Assembly: GCA_947480335.1 (NCBI GenBank)
Contig: CANKCB010000005.1
Location: forward strand, 72,018 to 136,017
Length of the DNA stretch: 64,000 bases
Direction of reading: 5' to 3'
DNA from: Gammaproteobacteria bacterium
GTDB taxonomy: Bacteria > Pseudomonadota > Gammaproteobacteria > Eutrophobiales > Eutrophobiaceae
Shown here: piece after piece, positions 1 through 7,273 of the stretch
Numbering within the stretch: the stretch's first letter is position 1
Layout: each line of letters starts with the position of its first letter
Translations under genes and position numbers: made by a program
The notes under the pieces: model-generated
Told to the model about the DNA's origin: nothing
Databases searched by the model: none
Seen by the model: the letters and a program-made list of their open reading frames with translations, nothing else

Positions 1-222
1 CAATACACCCTGTCCGTTCTGGATTACCTCAAGCGGCACGATGGATTTGCAGCCGTTCATGACAAAACCGAACCTGCGATAATTCAAAAGCTTTTCGGTA
101 TGAGTAAAAAATCCTTCAAGAAAGTTATCGGCGGACTCTACAAACAGCGTATTATTACCATTCAAGACGATGGTATTCGCCTTAACCAACAGGCTACCAG
201 GCCAACAAAAAAGGGGACTTAA
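1..222 (+). CDS. cvfB: CvfB-like S1 RNA-binding protein, C-terminal end (partial)
   Basis: Frame 1 is open from the window edge to a TAA at 220-222 and gives the last 73 residues of a protein. The segment carries the pattern FGMSKKSFKKVIGGLYKQ followed by IITIQDDGIRL, which matches the C-terminal winged helix of CvfB/YitL proteins. These carry S1-type RNA-binding domains further upstream, outside this window. The Lys-rich tail after the winged helix is not conserved in the family as I know it. The stop lies next to the yehS start, so the two genes are probably co-transcribed. Family assignment rests on the C-terminal pattern only. Confidence 0.75.
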   Translation, partial: QYTLSVLDYLKRHDGFAAVHDKTEPAIIQKLFGMSKKSFKKVIGGLYKQRIITIQDDGIRLNQQATRPTKKGT

Positions 223-224
223 TT

Positions 225-698
225 ATTAACAACAACGACATTCTCCGCCGACTTCGGTATTCATTTGAATTTAGTGATTCGCAAATGATTGCCGTTTTCG
301 CGCAAGCTGATCTTGCCGTAACCCGCAGCGAAGTAAGTGACTGGTTAAAAAAGGATGAAGATCCCGCTCAGCAGCCGTGTGATGATCGGACTTTGGCCTG
401 CTTTCTGAATGGTCTGATTATCGAGATGCGCGGCAAGAAAGAAGGTGCGCAACCGGAACCGGAAGACAAACTCGATAACAACATTATCTTCAGGAAACTC
501 AAGATAGCCCTTAACCTGCAGGCAGAAGACATCTTAAGAATTCTGCAGCTTGTTAATATTACGATTAGCAAGCATGAACTCAGCGCATTTTTTAGAAAGA
601 AAGGTCACACGCATTACAGAGTGTGTCAGGAACAAATCCTCAGAAATTTCCTGTACGGTATCCAGATAAAATACCGGGATGGCGGCGTAGAGGATTAA
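225..698 (+). CDS. yehS: YehS-family DUF1456 protein, apparent ATT start
   Basis: Two tandem DUF1456 units are visible. The first has NNNDILRRLRY then VSDWLKKDEDP; the second has NNIIFRKLKIALNL then LSAFFRKKGH and ILRNFLYGIQIKYR. The first ATG in frame (285) would delete the conserved NNNDILRRLRY segment. Reading upstream, the frame stays open to a TAA at 183-185 with no ATG, GTG or TTG. The conserved N-terminus begins right after ATT codons at 222 and 225. An AAGGGGA Shine-Dalgarno sequence at 211-217 is correctly spaced from 225, so I place the start at the ATT at 225, as in infC. The ribosome-binding site overlaps the end of cvfB. Function of the family is unknown. Confidence 0.8.
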   Translation: MNNNDILRRLRYSFEFSDSQMIAVFAQADLAVTRSEVSDWLKKDEDPAQQPCDDRTLACFLNGLIIEMRGKKEGAQPEPEDKLDNNIIFRKLKIALNLQAEDILRILQLVNITISKHELSAFFRKKGHTHYRVCQEQILRNFLYGIQIKYRDGGVED

Positions 699-719
699 AG
701 GAAGGGTTGTTTACTGGCC

Positions 720-785
720 GCTCGGCTTTGTCTCCATGAGTCGCCCTACCGCCTACATCCATGTAGGCGTTTGTGGGAATGACGA
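720..785. repeat. Intergenic repeat with hairpin, copy related to 3160-3235
   Basis: This stretch contains a 20-base near-palindrome at 750-769 (CGCCTACATCCATGTAGGCG) flanked by the same bases (CTAC before, GTT after) as the copy at 3200-3219, and it ends in GGGAATGACG. The two copies differ at paired stem positions (G-C in one, A-T in the other), so the stem is kept while the sequence drifts. It lies between yehS and the ParE remnant. No coding sense. Confidence 0.65.
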
Positions 786-818
786 AGCTAAGATGATGGA
801 GAAATTTATACGTGAAGA

Positions 819-1105
819 TTATTTCAACTTTTCTCTAGCCCAGGCAGGGTCCTTGCGACAATCAAGTACAGCATGGATAAGAACAGTTTTCTTTTCGACT
901 CGGTAGTAAATTGCAAAAGGAAACCGTTTTGACAGGAGACGATGATACTTATCGAAATAAACCGGATGAACCCCGGCATGTACTATTAACGAATCGATAT
1001 CAGAAAAAAGGCAATCGAGAAAATATAATCCTATTCCTTTCGTCTGTTTCTCATAAAATCGGTGTCCCTCAAGCAGGTCCCGGTAAGCTGAAGACGATAT
1101 TCTAA
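819..1105 (-). pseudogene. ParE/RelE-family toxin, start-less remnant
   Basis: The minus strand reads an uninterrupted ParE-type toxin body. It opens ISSSAYRDLLEGHRFYEK, then has LDCLFSDIDSL, RLLSKRFPFAIYYRV and AVLDCRKDPAW, with a TAA at 819-821. This matches nearly the whole length of plasmid-stabilisation toxins of about 95 residues. No ATG, GTG or TTG is found at the expected N-terminus. The reading instead continues backwards, in another frame, into the TauE-like sequence. No antitoxin gene is adjacent. I infer a toxin gene that lost its start and partner when it was joined to the truncated TauE gene. The C-terminal catalytic-core residues look intact. Confidence 0.75.
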
Positions 1106-1489
1106 GGTTTCCTGTCTTGGCGTGATGTGCATGATTTCATTTTTCAGCGCAAAGACTCCGTAGCTGAACATCACCACACCGAGTAGCGCCTTTGGTGCAT
1201 CACTGCCACTGTGGCTGAGTAACAGCATGCCGGTGAGCAGGCCGGGTATCGCGCTGAGTAACAGTGGCCAGAAGCGCTTGAGCGCTTCGAAAAAATGACC
1301 TGCCTGCACCATCACGATGATATTGCTGCACAGAGAAGGCAAAAACACCAGTGGGATGGCCAGTTTCAGGTCCATAAACATGGCCAGAATACCCAGACAA
1401 ATCGTGGAAAAGCCCAGACCGGTAAATCCTTTCAAAAAAGCAGATACCAGGAATGCCGCCAGCACGGTGACGATGGTGTGTGTATCCAT
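1031..1489 (-). pseudogene. TauE/SafE-family permease, truncated 5' half
   Basis: The first ~120 residues look like the N-terminal half of a TauE/SafE (sulfite exporter family) membrane protein: a hydrophobic start, then KGFTGLGFSTICLGIL, then three more membrane-like segments ending near NEIMHITPRQE. Full members are about 250 residues with two such halves. After about position 1110 the frame runs out of phase through the ParE remnant and stops at 1031, giving a non-homologous 30-residue tail. This looks like a deletion or recombination product that removed the second half of the transporter. A short folded product is possible but transport activity is unlikely. Confidence 0.7.
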
Positions 1490-1657
1490 ACTCGTTATTG
1501 AAACGCTCCCTCGTGGGGTCAGGTCCTGTTATGCGATAGTGGTTTGAACAAACCGGTATATAATAGATTGGAAACAGTGCAATGCAAGATAAGACACTGA
1601 GCACGACGTTCTCTTTAACGAAAGCCGATTACCCAACCACGGAATTTATTTTGAAAG

Positions 1658-2974
1658 ATGACTACCCAAACTGAAAAATGGAACGCGGGAGTAACGCCCC
1701 GGCACTGGCGGATATTGACCGGCAGTTATCTCGGCTGGCTGTTTGATGGCTATGAAGCCTACGCGCTGGTGATTGCCATGCCCTTTGCGTTGGCCTCGTT
1801 ATCGGTTCCCGGACAAACCACACCGGGCTCGGTGTATGCGGGTCTTGCGATTGGTATGACACTGCTGGGTTGGGGAATCGGTGGGCTTGCAGGTGGTGTG
1901 CTGGCCGATTATTTTGGCCGTAAACGCGTCATGCTGGTGTCGGTATTTCTGTATGCCGTGTTAAGTGGATTGACGGCGTTCAGTACCAGCTTGACGATGT
2001 TGATCGGTTTCCGGTTTTTGACGGGGCTCGCGCTGGGGAGCGAATGGAGTACGGGAATTGCATTGGTTGCCGAGTCCTGGCCTGATCGTGCCCGTCCGAA
2101 GGGCCTTGGTTTTCTGCAATCGGGATTCGGCATGGGCGCTTTTATTGCCGCGTTTGTCTGGTTCGTGCTCGGACATTATCAACCAATTGGTAAGGAAAGC
2201 TGGCGACTGTTGTTCATCGTCGGAGCGGTGCCTGCCTTTTTTGTGTTGTATTTACGGCGTGCACTGGAAGAATCCGAGCGGTGGCTAACCGCAGTCCGTG
2301 AAAAACGCTGGAGTGTCACCGGCAATGAAAATGAAATTGCCAGTGATAAGCGGCCCTTTACCCTGAAAAGTGTGTTTACCTCCGCCGAAGCCCGTCGCCG
2401 TGTCTGGCTGACCATGATCCTGTCGATTGCCACGACAACAGGATGGTATGCCGGATCGGCCATGTTACCGAGCTATACAGAACTTCTGGCCAAAGCGTAC
2501 GGCGAACCGGCAGGGGTGTGGGGTCCGAGGATGGCGCTCATCTATACCGCTGGGGCTGTGACTGCTTATCTATTGTCCGGTTTTATTGCCGATGCGATTG
2601 GTCGACGGAAATTTCTGTTTATGACGTTTTCAGGCTGTCTGGTCATTGCGTGGCTGTCGTTTTCGATCCAATGGCCGCTGGGACAATTTATGATTCTCTC
2701 ATTTGTGAACGGCATGTTCACGCTGGGGTTTGCCTATAGCTGGATGGCTATCTATCTGGTCGAATTGTTCACCGCCTCGGTGCGTACCAGTGCCGCCAGT
2801 AGCATATTTAATGGCGCAAGATTAATCGCATGGGTGTTTCCCATCATCGCCGGATCGTTAGTGGCGAACTTTGGCGGCCCGGGCAACGCGGCGTTCATTA
2901 TCAGTTCAATTTATGTTCTTGGCCTGATCGTACCGTGGTATCTGCCGGAAACAAACGGCAAGCCGCTGCCGTAG
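1658..2974 (+). CDS. MFS transporter, acid:H+ symporter-like
   Basis: A 438-residue protein with about twelve hydrophobic segments. The N-terminus has GWLFDGYEAYALVIAMP, resembling the first-helix signature of AAHS/SHS-type carriers. The loop motif GGVLADYFGRKRV follows, and a second copy (GFIADAIGRRKF) lies in the C-terminal half, as expected for two six-helix bundles. The family moves organic acids or sugars by proton coupling across the inner membrane; the substrate here is not readable. It stands alone, divergent from the decayed TauE gene, and is followed by a repeat-rich spacer. The ATG at 1658 precedes the conserved N-terminus. Confidence 0.8.
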   Translation: MTTQTEKWNAGVTPRHWRILTGSYLGWLFDGYEAYALVIAMPFALASLSVPGQTTPGSVYAGLAIGMTLLGWGIGGLAGGVLADYFGRKRVMLVSVFLYAVLSGLTAFSTSLTMLIGFRFLTGLALGSEWSTGIALVAESWPDRARPKGLGFLQSGFGMGAFIAAFVWFVLGHYQPIGKESWRLLFIVGAVPAFFVLYLRRALEESERWLTAVREKRWSVTGNENEIASDKRPFTLKSVFTSAEARRRVWLTMILSIATTTGWYAGSAMLPSYTELLAKAYGEPAGVWGPRMALIYTAGAVTAYLLSGFIADAIGRRKFLFMTFSGCLVIAWLSFSIQWPLGQFMILSFVNGMFTLGFAYSWMAIYLVELFTASVRTSAASSIFNGARLIAWVFPIIAGSLVANFGGPGNAAFIISSIYVLGLIVPWYLPETNGKPLP

Positions 2975-3370
2975 GATTATCTTTACTCGTCATACTGGCG
3001 CAGAGCCTGCCCTGGAATGTAGTAATCCAGGGCCAGCATCCAGAGGTTTAACGTATTGAACAGTAAGATGGTGTGTAGTTTGTAGGGGCACAGCATGCTG
3101 TTCCCGTACGACAGCAGAGTATCTGCAAACAATATGACACATGAGGCGTTTTGAACAGTATGGATTCTGGCTTCGGCTCTGGCTCCTGCTTCGCTCTACC
3201 GCCTGCATCCATGCAGGCGTTCGCCAGAATGACGGTGTAAAGCTCGTGATCAGGTCATGCACCTCGTCATACTGGCGGAGGCCAGCATCCAGTTATTTAA
3301 AATAATGAACAGAACAACGGGGTGTGGTTTATGTTCCCGGGTAAGACAACATTAATAAACAGGAGGCTAT
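2975..3370. repeat. Repeat-rich intergenic spacer with three hairpin elements
   Basis: No gene is seen. Three copies of the hairpin repeat family lie here. At 2992-3039 ATACTGGC and GCCAGCAT enclose a nested hairpin (CCTGGA/TCCAGG). At 3164-3230 ATTCTGGC and GCCAGAAT enclose an insert with the palindrome at 3200-3219 that recurs at 750-769. At 3269-3288 there is a simple copy, ATACTGGC-GGAG-GCCAGCAT. A degraded copy of the 20-base palindrome GGGCACAGCATGCTGTGCCC lies at 3082-3108. The 3' end holds the ribosome-binding site (AGGAGG) of the next gene. Confidence 0.7.
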
Positions 3371-3742
3371 ATGGTTAACCCCTTTTCAGATCAGGAAAAA
3401 TTCATGCGCGCCTGTGATCAAACAACCGGTGGTGCGATAGATGAGGCGCAATATGCGCTGTACCGGAAATTGATTGCAGAAGAAGTGAATGAGCTGCATG
3501 ACGCGGTGGAGAAAAATGATCGCGTGGAACAACTGGATGCATTGATTGATATTCTCGTGGTGACGATCGGCGCATTACATTCTATGGGTGCAGATGCAGA
3601 AGGGGCCTGGAAGGAAGTGATACGATCCAATCTGGCCAAGATTGATGCGGCGACGGGGAAGGTGATTAAAAGGGCAGATGGAAAAGTGTTGAAGCCGGAA
3701 GGCTGGACACCACCGGTGCTGCAGGGGTATTTGAGTAAGTGA
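3371..3742 (+). CDS. MazG-like nucleotide pyrophosphohydrolase
   Basis: A 123-residue all-alpha protein matching the MazG/PRA-PH superfamily. It has LIAEEVNELHDAV (the EExxE metal-binding helix), then LDALIDILVVTIGALHSMG (the ExxD-like second helix) and WKEVIRSNLAKID, followed by a GKVIKRADGKVLKPEGWTPP tail typical of the small stand-alone group. Such enzymes hydrolyse nucleoside triphosphates or related pyrophosphates with Mg2+; the specific substrate is unknown. A strong AGGAGG site precedes the ATG. The TGA stop is the first element of a 7-base repeat array that runs up to yajD. Confidence 0.85.
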   Translation: MVNPFSDQEKFMRACDQTTGGAIDEAQYALYRKLIAEEVNELHDAVEKNDRVEQLDALIDILVVTIGALHSMGADAEGAWKEVIRSNLAKIDAATGKVIKRADGKVLKPEGWTPPVLQGYLSK

Positions 3743-3798
3743 GGGGTAAAGTGTGAGGAGTGGGGAGTGAGGGGCAAGGGGTGAGGAGTAAGAGGGTA
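3740..3798 (+). repeat. Heptamer (GGAGTGA)n array at the stop codon, eight units
   Basis: Directly after the TGA of the MazG-like gene come eight consecutive 7-base units: GGGGTAA, AGTGTGA, GGAGTGG, GGAGTGA, GGGGCAA, GGGGTGA, GGAGTAA, GAGGGTA. Five contain an explicit TGA or TAA at the same position in the unit, which falls in changing reading frames. The last units also provide purine-rich sequence just upstream of the yajD start at 3804. Confidence 0.85.
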
Positions 3799-3803
3799 AA
3801 GCT

Positions 3804-4175
3804 ATGACCAAGTCGACGGACAATAAGCTGGACGCTGTTGTGCTGGCGGCACGACGTGCCCGTGAGTTACGTGATCAGGGTTATCGTGAGCAGGCCTTGA
3901 AATTGTTTCCGCATGTGTGTGGGAATTGTGGTCGGGAGTTTGATCGCAAAATCCTGCACGAATTGACGGTGCATCACCGTGACCATAATCATGACTACAA
4001 CCCACCCGATGGCAGTAACTGGGAGTTATTGTGTGTGTATTGCTATGATAATGAACATCAACGTTATGCGCTGGCAGAGCAGGGTGCGGGTATCATCGGC
4101 GAGAATCAGCATAAGACAGGTTTGAACCATCCGTTTGAGGCGTTGAAGGGATTGTTGGGAGAGAAGAAAACTTAG
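3804..4175 (+). CDS. yajD: YajD-like HNH nuclease
   Basis: A 123-residue protein with the arrangement of YajD. A helical N-terminus is followed by HVCGNCGREF (first zinc-ligand pair), LTVHHRDHNHDYNPPDG (HNH core with the HH metal site) and WELLCVYCYDNEH (second CxxC pair), and it ends in a short C-terminal helix. HNH proteins of this group are small metal-dependent nucleases; the cellular role of YajD is not established. It lies 61 bases downstream of the MazG-like gene, separated by the heptamer array, so the two may share a transcript. The spacer after it (4176-4407) shows no gene. Confidence 0.88.
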   Translation: MTKSTDNKLDAVVLAARRARELRDQGYREQALKLFPHVCGNCGREFDRKILHELTVHHRDHNHDYNPPDGSNWELLCVYCYDNEHQRYALAEQGAGIIGENQHKTGLNHPFEALKGLLGEKKT

Positions 4176-4407
4176 GATTTCGGGAGGGGGATATTTACGT
4201 GAGTAAATCATTCCTATATTCGTCTTATGTTTGAAGAAGGCTGCAGCATCGAGCGACATTTACCACATCCTGTGGGTCACTTTCGCCTGTATGGCGATCT
4301 GAAATAATGTACAGAAAGGTAAACTTTAGCGACAATTGACCGACTAGAATCCCCCTATATCAAATTTACCCAACTTCGATTATTCTAATTTCAGGGGGTA
4401 ATCTCAC

Positions 4408-5895
4408 ATGCAGAATTTTCTGTTTGCCACGCTGGAATGGATGACAGCACTACTGGTTTTACTCATCGGTATGAGTATGCTGGCTGTCGCCGTCATCTAC
4501 GTAATCGACGTATCGCAGACCAAGCAAGCGATTCGGCATAATTATCCGGTCATTGGCCGGTTTCGATACCTGTTTGAACATCTGGGCGAATTCTTTCGCC
4601 AGTATTTCTTTGCAATGGATCGTGAAGAATTGCCTTTCAATCGCTCGCAACGTTCCTGGTGTTACCGTGCTGCCAAGAACCTGGATAACACGATTGCATT
4701 TGGCTCCACCCACGATTTACGCATACCTGGCACGATTCTGTTTGTGAATTGCCCGTTCCCGACGCTGGATGAAGATGCAGTAGACCCAAAACCGGTCACG
4801 ATAGGCCAGTGTCGGCAACCGTATACAACCGCATCGGTGTTCAATATCTCTGGCATGAGTTTTGGTGCCATTTCCAAACCGGCCGTGCTGGCCCTGTCCA
4901 AAGGCGCAAAGATGGCTGGCTGCTGGATGAATACCGGAGAAGGTGGACTTTCACCGTACCATCTGGAAGGCGGTGCCGATATTGTGTTCCAGATTGGCAC
5001 GGCAAAATACGGCGTGCGTGATGAACACGGTAACCTGAGTGATCAGAAGCTGCTGGAGGTGACCAGTCACGAACAGGTGAAGATGGTCGAAATCAAACTG
5101 AGTCAGGGCGCCAAACCGGGTAAGGGCGGCATACTACCGGGCGCCAAGGTGACGGAAGAAATTGCCAAAATACGCGGTATCCCGGTCGGGCAAGATTCCA
5201 TCAGTCCGAACCGACATCTGGATGTGGAAAACAATTCCGAGTTACTGGAAATGATACACCATGTGCGTAACCTGACGGGTAAGCCGGTTGGTATCAAGAC
5301 GGTGATCGGTGCGCAAGGCTGGCTTGATAGTCTGTTTGAAGAAATATTTGAGCGCGGCATGGACTTTGCCCCGGACTTTTTCACCATCGACAGTGCCGAT
5401 GGTGGCTCCGGTGCTGCACCGATGTCGCTGATGGATGATGTGGGTTTACCGATACGCGAAAGTCTGCCACTGGTGATTGATAAACTCGTCGAATATGGTT
5501 TGCGCGAACGCATCAAGGTCATCGTCGCTGGCAAACTGGTCACCCCGACCGATGTGGCCTGGGCCCTGTGCATGGGTGCTGACTTTGCCAATTCGGCACG
5601 CGGCTTTATGTTCGCGCTCGGTTGCATCCAGGCTTTGCAATGTAACAAGAACACCTGTCCGACCGGTATAACCACACATAATAAACAATTGCAGACCGGG
5701 CTTGATCCTGAGGACAAGGCCGTACGTGTGAAATATTACGCCAAGAACATGGTGAAGGAAGTCGGAGTGATAGCGCATTCCTGTGGTGTGCGCGAACCCC
5801 GCCAGCTACGCCGCCATCACGCCCGAATTGTGACTGATAACGGTCTGTCGATTCCGCTGAGCAAGCTGCATCCGGAGACGGTGAGGAAAAGGTGA
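4408..5895 (+). CDS. FMN-binding glutamate-synthase-like protein, membrane anchored
   Basis: A 495-residue protein with one N-terminal membrane segment (residues ~10-35) followed by a glutamate synthase FMN/Fe-S domain. Visible are SVFNISGMSFGAISKPA and NTGEGGLSPYH near the start of the barrel, GAKPGKGGILPGAKV, IDSADGGSGAAP, and the cluster motif CIQALQCNKNTCPTG with the C-x5-C-x4-C spacing of the GltB 3Fe-4S centre. The glutaminase domain of true GltB and the GXGXG domain are absent. Proteins of this type are common but their reaction is not settled. The Cys motif implies an iron-sulphur flavoprotein at the membrane face. It stands alone, with AGGGGG before the ATG and a heptamer-type array at its stop. 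Confidence 0.82.
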   Translation: MQNFLFATLEWMTALLVLLIGMSMLAVAVIYVIDVSQTKQAIRHNYPVIGRFRYLFEHLGEFFRQYFFAMDREELPFNRSQRSWCYRAAKNLDNTIAFGSTHDLRIPGTILFVNCPFPTLDEDAVDPKPVTIGQCRQPYTTASVFNISGMSFGAISKPAVLALSKGAKMAGCWMNTGEGGLSPYHLEGGADIVFQIGTAKYGVRDEHGNLSDQKLLEVTSHEQVKMVEIKLSQGAKPGKGGILPGAKVTEEIAKIRGIPVGQDSISPNRHLDVENNSELLEMIHHVRNLTGKPVGIKTVIGAQGWLDSLFEEIFERGMDFAPDFFTIDSADGGSGAAPMSLMDDVGLPIRESLPLVIDKLVEYGLRERIKVIVAGKLVTPTDVAWALCMGADFANSARGFMFALGCIQALQCNKNTCPTGITTHNKQLQTGLDPEDKAVRVKYYAKNMVKEVGVIAHSCGVREPRQLRRHHARIVTDNGLSIPLSKLHPETVRKR

Positions 5896-5945
5896 GTTTT
5901 AGTGGGTGAGGTGTTAGGAGAGAGGAGTGAGGGGTGAGGTGAGAT
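5893..5945 (+). repeat. Heptamer array at the stop codon, degenerate
   Basis: The TGA stop of the glutamate-synthase-like gene is followed by seven period-7 units: GTTTTAG, TGGGTGA, GGTGTTA, GGAGAGA, GGAGTGA, GGGGTGA, GGTGAGA. The first units are degenerate and the later ones fit the GGAGTGA consensus. Confidence 0.7.
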
Positions 5946-6047
5946 GGGTGCGAAATTTATTATCGTGACCAACTAACTTCAAAATAAATCGGTCACCTTT
6001 TTCTTAAAACCGTGGTCTGTCCGATTTACGCAAGGGATATCTCCTGG

Positions 6048-6839
6048 ATGTTTCAAAAGATCCTGAAAATAATATTACGCAAATTACAGCCGAACGAACC
6101 CGTGTCTCAGCACGTGGTATCTCGAAAAAACATGCAAGATGTGCTTGTCCATTTTAAAAACCTGAACTTTCATCCCAATACCATAATTGATGTAGGCGTA
6201 GCCTATGGGACAGACGGGCTCTATGGTCAGTTTGATGATGTCAGATATTTGTTGATAGAACCTCTGATTGAATATGAGTCTGTATGTAAAAAAATTCTTG
6301 AAACGAATGTTGGAGACTATGTTATCGCCGCCGCCTCCGATAAATGTGGGGAGCTAACCATCAATGTGCATCCGGATTTAAGTGGATCATCCGTGTTTAG
6401 CGAATCCGAAGGCAAACACGTTGATGGCGACCCGCGTGTCGTTAATTGTGTGACCCTGGACAGACTCTGCACAGACAAGAAATTGACTGGCCCTTTTATA
6501 CTTAAACTCGATACACAGGGTGCAGAGTTGATGGTGCTTGATGGAGCAAAGCAAACGCTGAAGGATACCGAAATTGTCATCATGGAAGCGTTTTTATTCC
6601 AGTTTTACAAAGGCATTCCTCTGATGCACGATATCATTGCTTACATGAAGCAACGCGGATTTGTCGTATATGACGTATTCGGTGGTATCAACCGCCTGCT
6701 TGATAATGCTCTTGCGCAGGTAGATCTGGTTTTTGTTAAAGAAGACGGGATTTTCAGGTTGAGCAATGATTTTGCGACTAGAGATCAAAGAGAGGCGTTT
6801 AAAGCAGAAAGGCTCAGGAAAATTAACCAGGATCAATAA
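6048..6839 (+). CDS. FkbM-family methyltransferase
   Basis: An AdoMet-dependent methyltransferase of the FkbM type. It has NTIIDVGVAYGTDGLYG (motif I, AdoMet loop), LLIEPLIEY (motif II acid), VTLDRLC, and LKLDTQGAELMVLDGA (the KLDxxGxE signature of the family), then IVIMEAF. FkbM enzymes usually O-methylate sugars, polyketides or surface glycans. The frame extends upstream to a GTG at 6012, but the ATG at 6048 with AAGGGAT upstream gives the usual N-terminus. Base composition is more A+T-rich than in the neighbours and the gene is isolated between repeat spacers, which fits an acquired surface-modification gene; that is inference. Confidence 0.82.
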   Translation: MFQKILKIILRKLQPNEPVSQHVVSRKNMQDVLVHFKNLNFHPNTIIDVGVAYGTDGLYGQFDDVRYLLIEPLIEYESVCKKILETNVGDYVIAAASDKCGELTINVHPDLSGSSVFSESEGKHVDGDPRVVNCVTLDRLCTDKKLTGPFILKLDTQGAELMVLDGAKQTLKDTEIVIMEAFLFQFYKGIPLMHDIIAYMKQRGFVVYDVFGGINRLLDNALAQVDLVFVKEDGIFRLSNDFATRDQREAFKAERLRKINQDQ

Positions 6840-7249
6840 AGGAGCCGGAGTGATTAAAACTAAAACACACCGCCCCCTTTCTTTATAGGTAGGCGATCAT
6901 TGTAAATCCCGGGCAATCAATGATTTGGTGGTGTGGCCGAGTATATTACCTGTAAAGTGATGGGTGTCTAGTTTAGATAAAACTCGCCACTACGCATGAC
7001 AGGAAGGGATTGAGAAACTCATTTTCATACTGGCGAAAGCCAGTATCCAGTCAAATAAAGTACGCCCGGAGGGCGGTCGTTTTTATTGTAAGGTACGCCT
7101 TCGGCGAGTTTAATTTACTGGATGCTGGCTTTCGCCAGCATGACGAGATTTGTATTTCTGACGCACGGAATGTACGCCTTCGGCGAATATAATTTACTGG
7201 ATTCTGGCCTTCGCCAGAATGACGGAACTATTATTGTAGTATTCTGCCC
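6840..7249. repeat. Repeat spacer: three hairpin elements, two in a 79-base duplication
   Basis: No gene is supported. Hairpin elements lie at 7027-7046 (ATACTGGC-GAAA-GCCAGTAT), 7122-7141 (ATGCTGGC-TTTC-GCCAGCAT) and 7201-7220 (ATTCTGGC-CTTC-GCCAGAAT). The second and third sit in a direct duplication with a 79-base offset that also repeats GTACGCCTTCGGCGA (7093 and 7172) and AATTTACTGG. The paired stem bases change together between copies. Short frames here translate only the repeats. Confidence 0.75.
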
Positions 7250-7273
7250 CAACTCCTCACTCCTCACTCCTCA
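7250..7273 (-). repeat. Heptamer array at the argG stop codon
   Basis: On the coding strand of argG the TGA stop is followed by GGAGTGA, GGAGTGA and GGAGTTG before the pattern is lost. It is the same unit and phase as the other arrays, here on the minus strand, which shows that orientation follows the gene and not the chromosome strand. Confidence 0.85.

Noticed and set aside
911-1105. 64-codon frame on the plus strand
   Set aside because: It is antisense to the ParE-type toxin remnant, whose minus-strand reading matches a known family over its length.
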